The notes below the pieces were generated by a model that searched no databases, was not told where the DNA came from, and saw nothing but the letters and a program-made list of their open reading frames with translations. Source: a bacterium (GTDB lineage: Bacteria > Patescibacteriota > Saccharimonadia > Saccharimonadales > UBA4665). Taken from it: a stretch of 5,862 nucleotides of DNA. Below are positions 5,852-5,862 of the stretch, in pieces. The position numbers and the translations under genes are program-made. The stretch's first letter is position 1, and each line of letters begins with the position of its first letter. The DNA lies in contig JAJZHX010000034.1 of NCBI GenBank assembly GCA_021804315.1, positions 1 through 5,862 of the forward strand. Reading direction: 5' to 3'.

Positions 5852-5862
5852 ATTTATACCTT

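Overview
The window is a slice of the conserved ribosomal-protein super-operon (end of the spc block, the whole alpha block, and the start of the L13/S9 block). All genes read on the minus strand. In transcription order, from high to low coordinate, they are rplO (L15), secY, infA (IF-1), rpmJ (L36), rpsM (S13), rpsK (S11), rpsD (S4), rpoA (RNA polymerase alpha), rplQ (L17) and a 5' part of rplM (L13) cut by the window edge. I see no tRNA, rRNA, CRISPR array, insertion sequence or phage gene. No gene-free stretch exceeds about 140 bases.

The DNA is AT-rich by eye, and genes are packed with 2-5 base gaps or a 4-base ATGA overlap. UGA acts as a normal stop (rplQ ends in TGA, all other visible stops are TAA), which argues against the UGA-glycine lineages. 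The L17, L13 and S4 sequences, the omission of adk and map between secY and infA, and the direct rplQ-rplM junction suggest a candidate-phyla-radiation bacterium, most like Candidatus Saccharibacteria (TM7). That assignment is from memory of family sequences, not from a search.

Layout: 5387-5851 rplO; a 104-base gap without a clear promoter; 3759-5282 secY; a 140-base gap with two good tandem sigma-70-type promoters aimed at infA; then 3619 down to 1, an unbroken translation and transcription block. The products build the 30S head and body (S13, S11, S4) and the 50S subunit (L15, L36, L17, L13), start translation (IF-1), transcribe (alpha) and export proteins (SecY).

Nothing here looks like a new system. 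What deserves a second look is compositional and regulatory: almost complete loss of cysteine across all ten proteins (one in about 1,826 residues), zinc-site-less forms of both S4 and L36, replacement by glycine of the S11 asparagine that becomes isoaspartate in E. coli, and a promoter pair standing where adk-map usually sits, the nearer one giving infA a very short leader without Shine-Dalgarno sequence.
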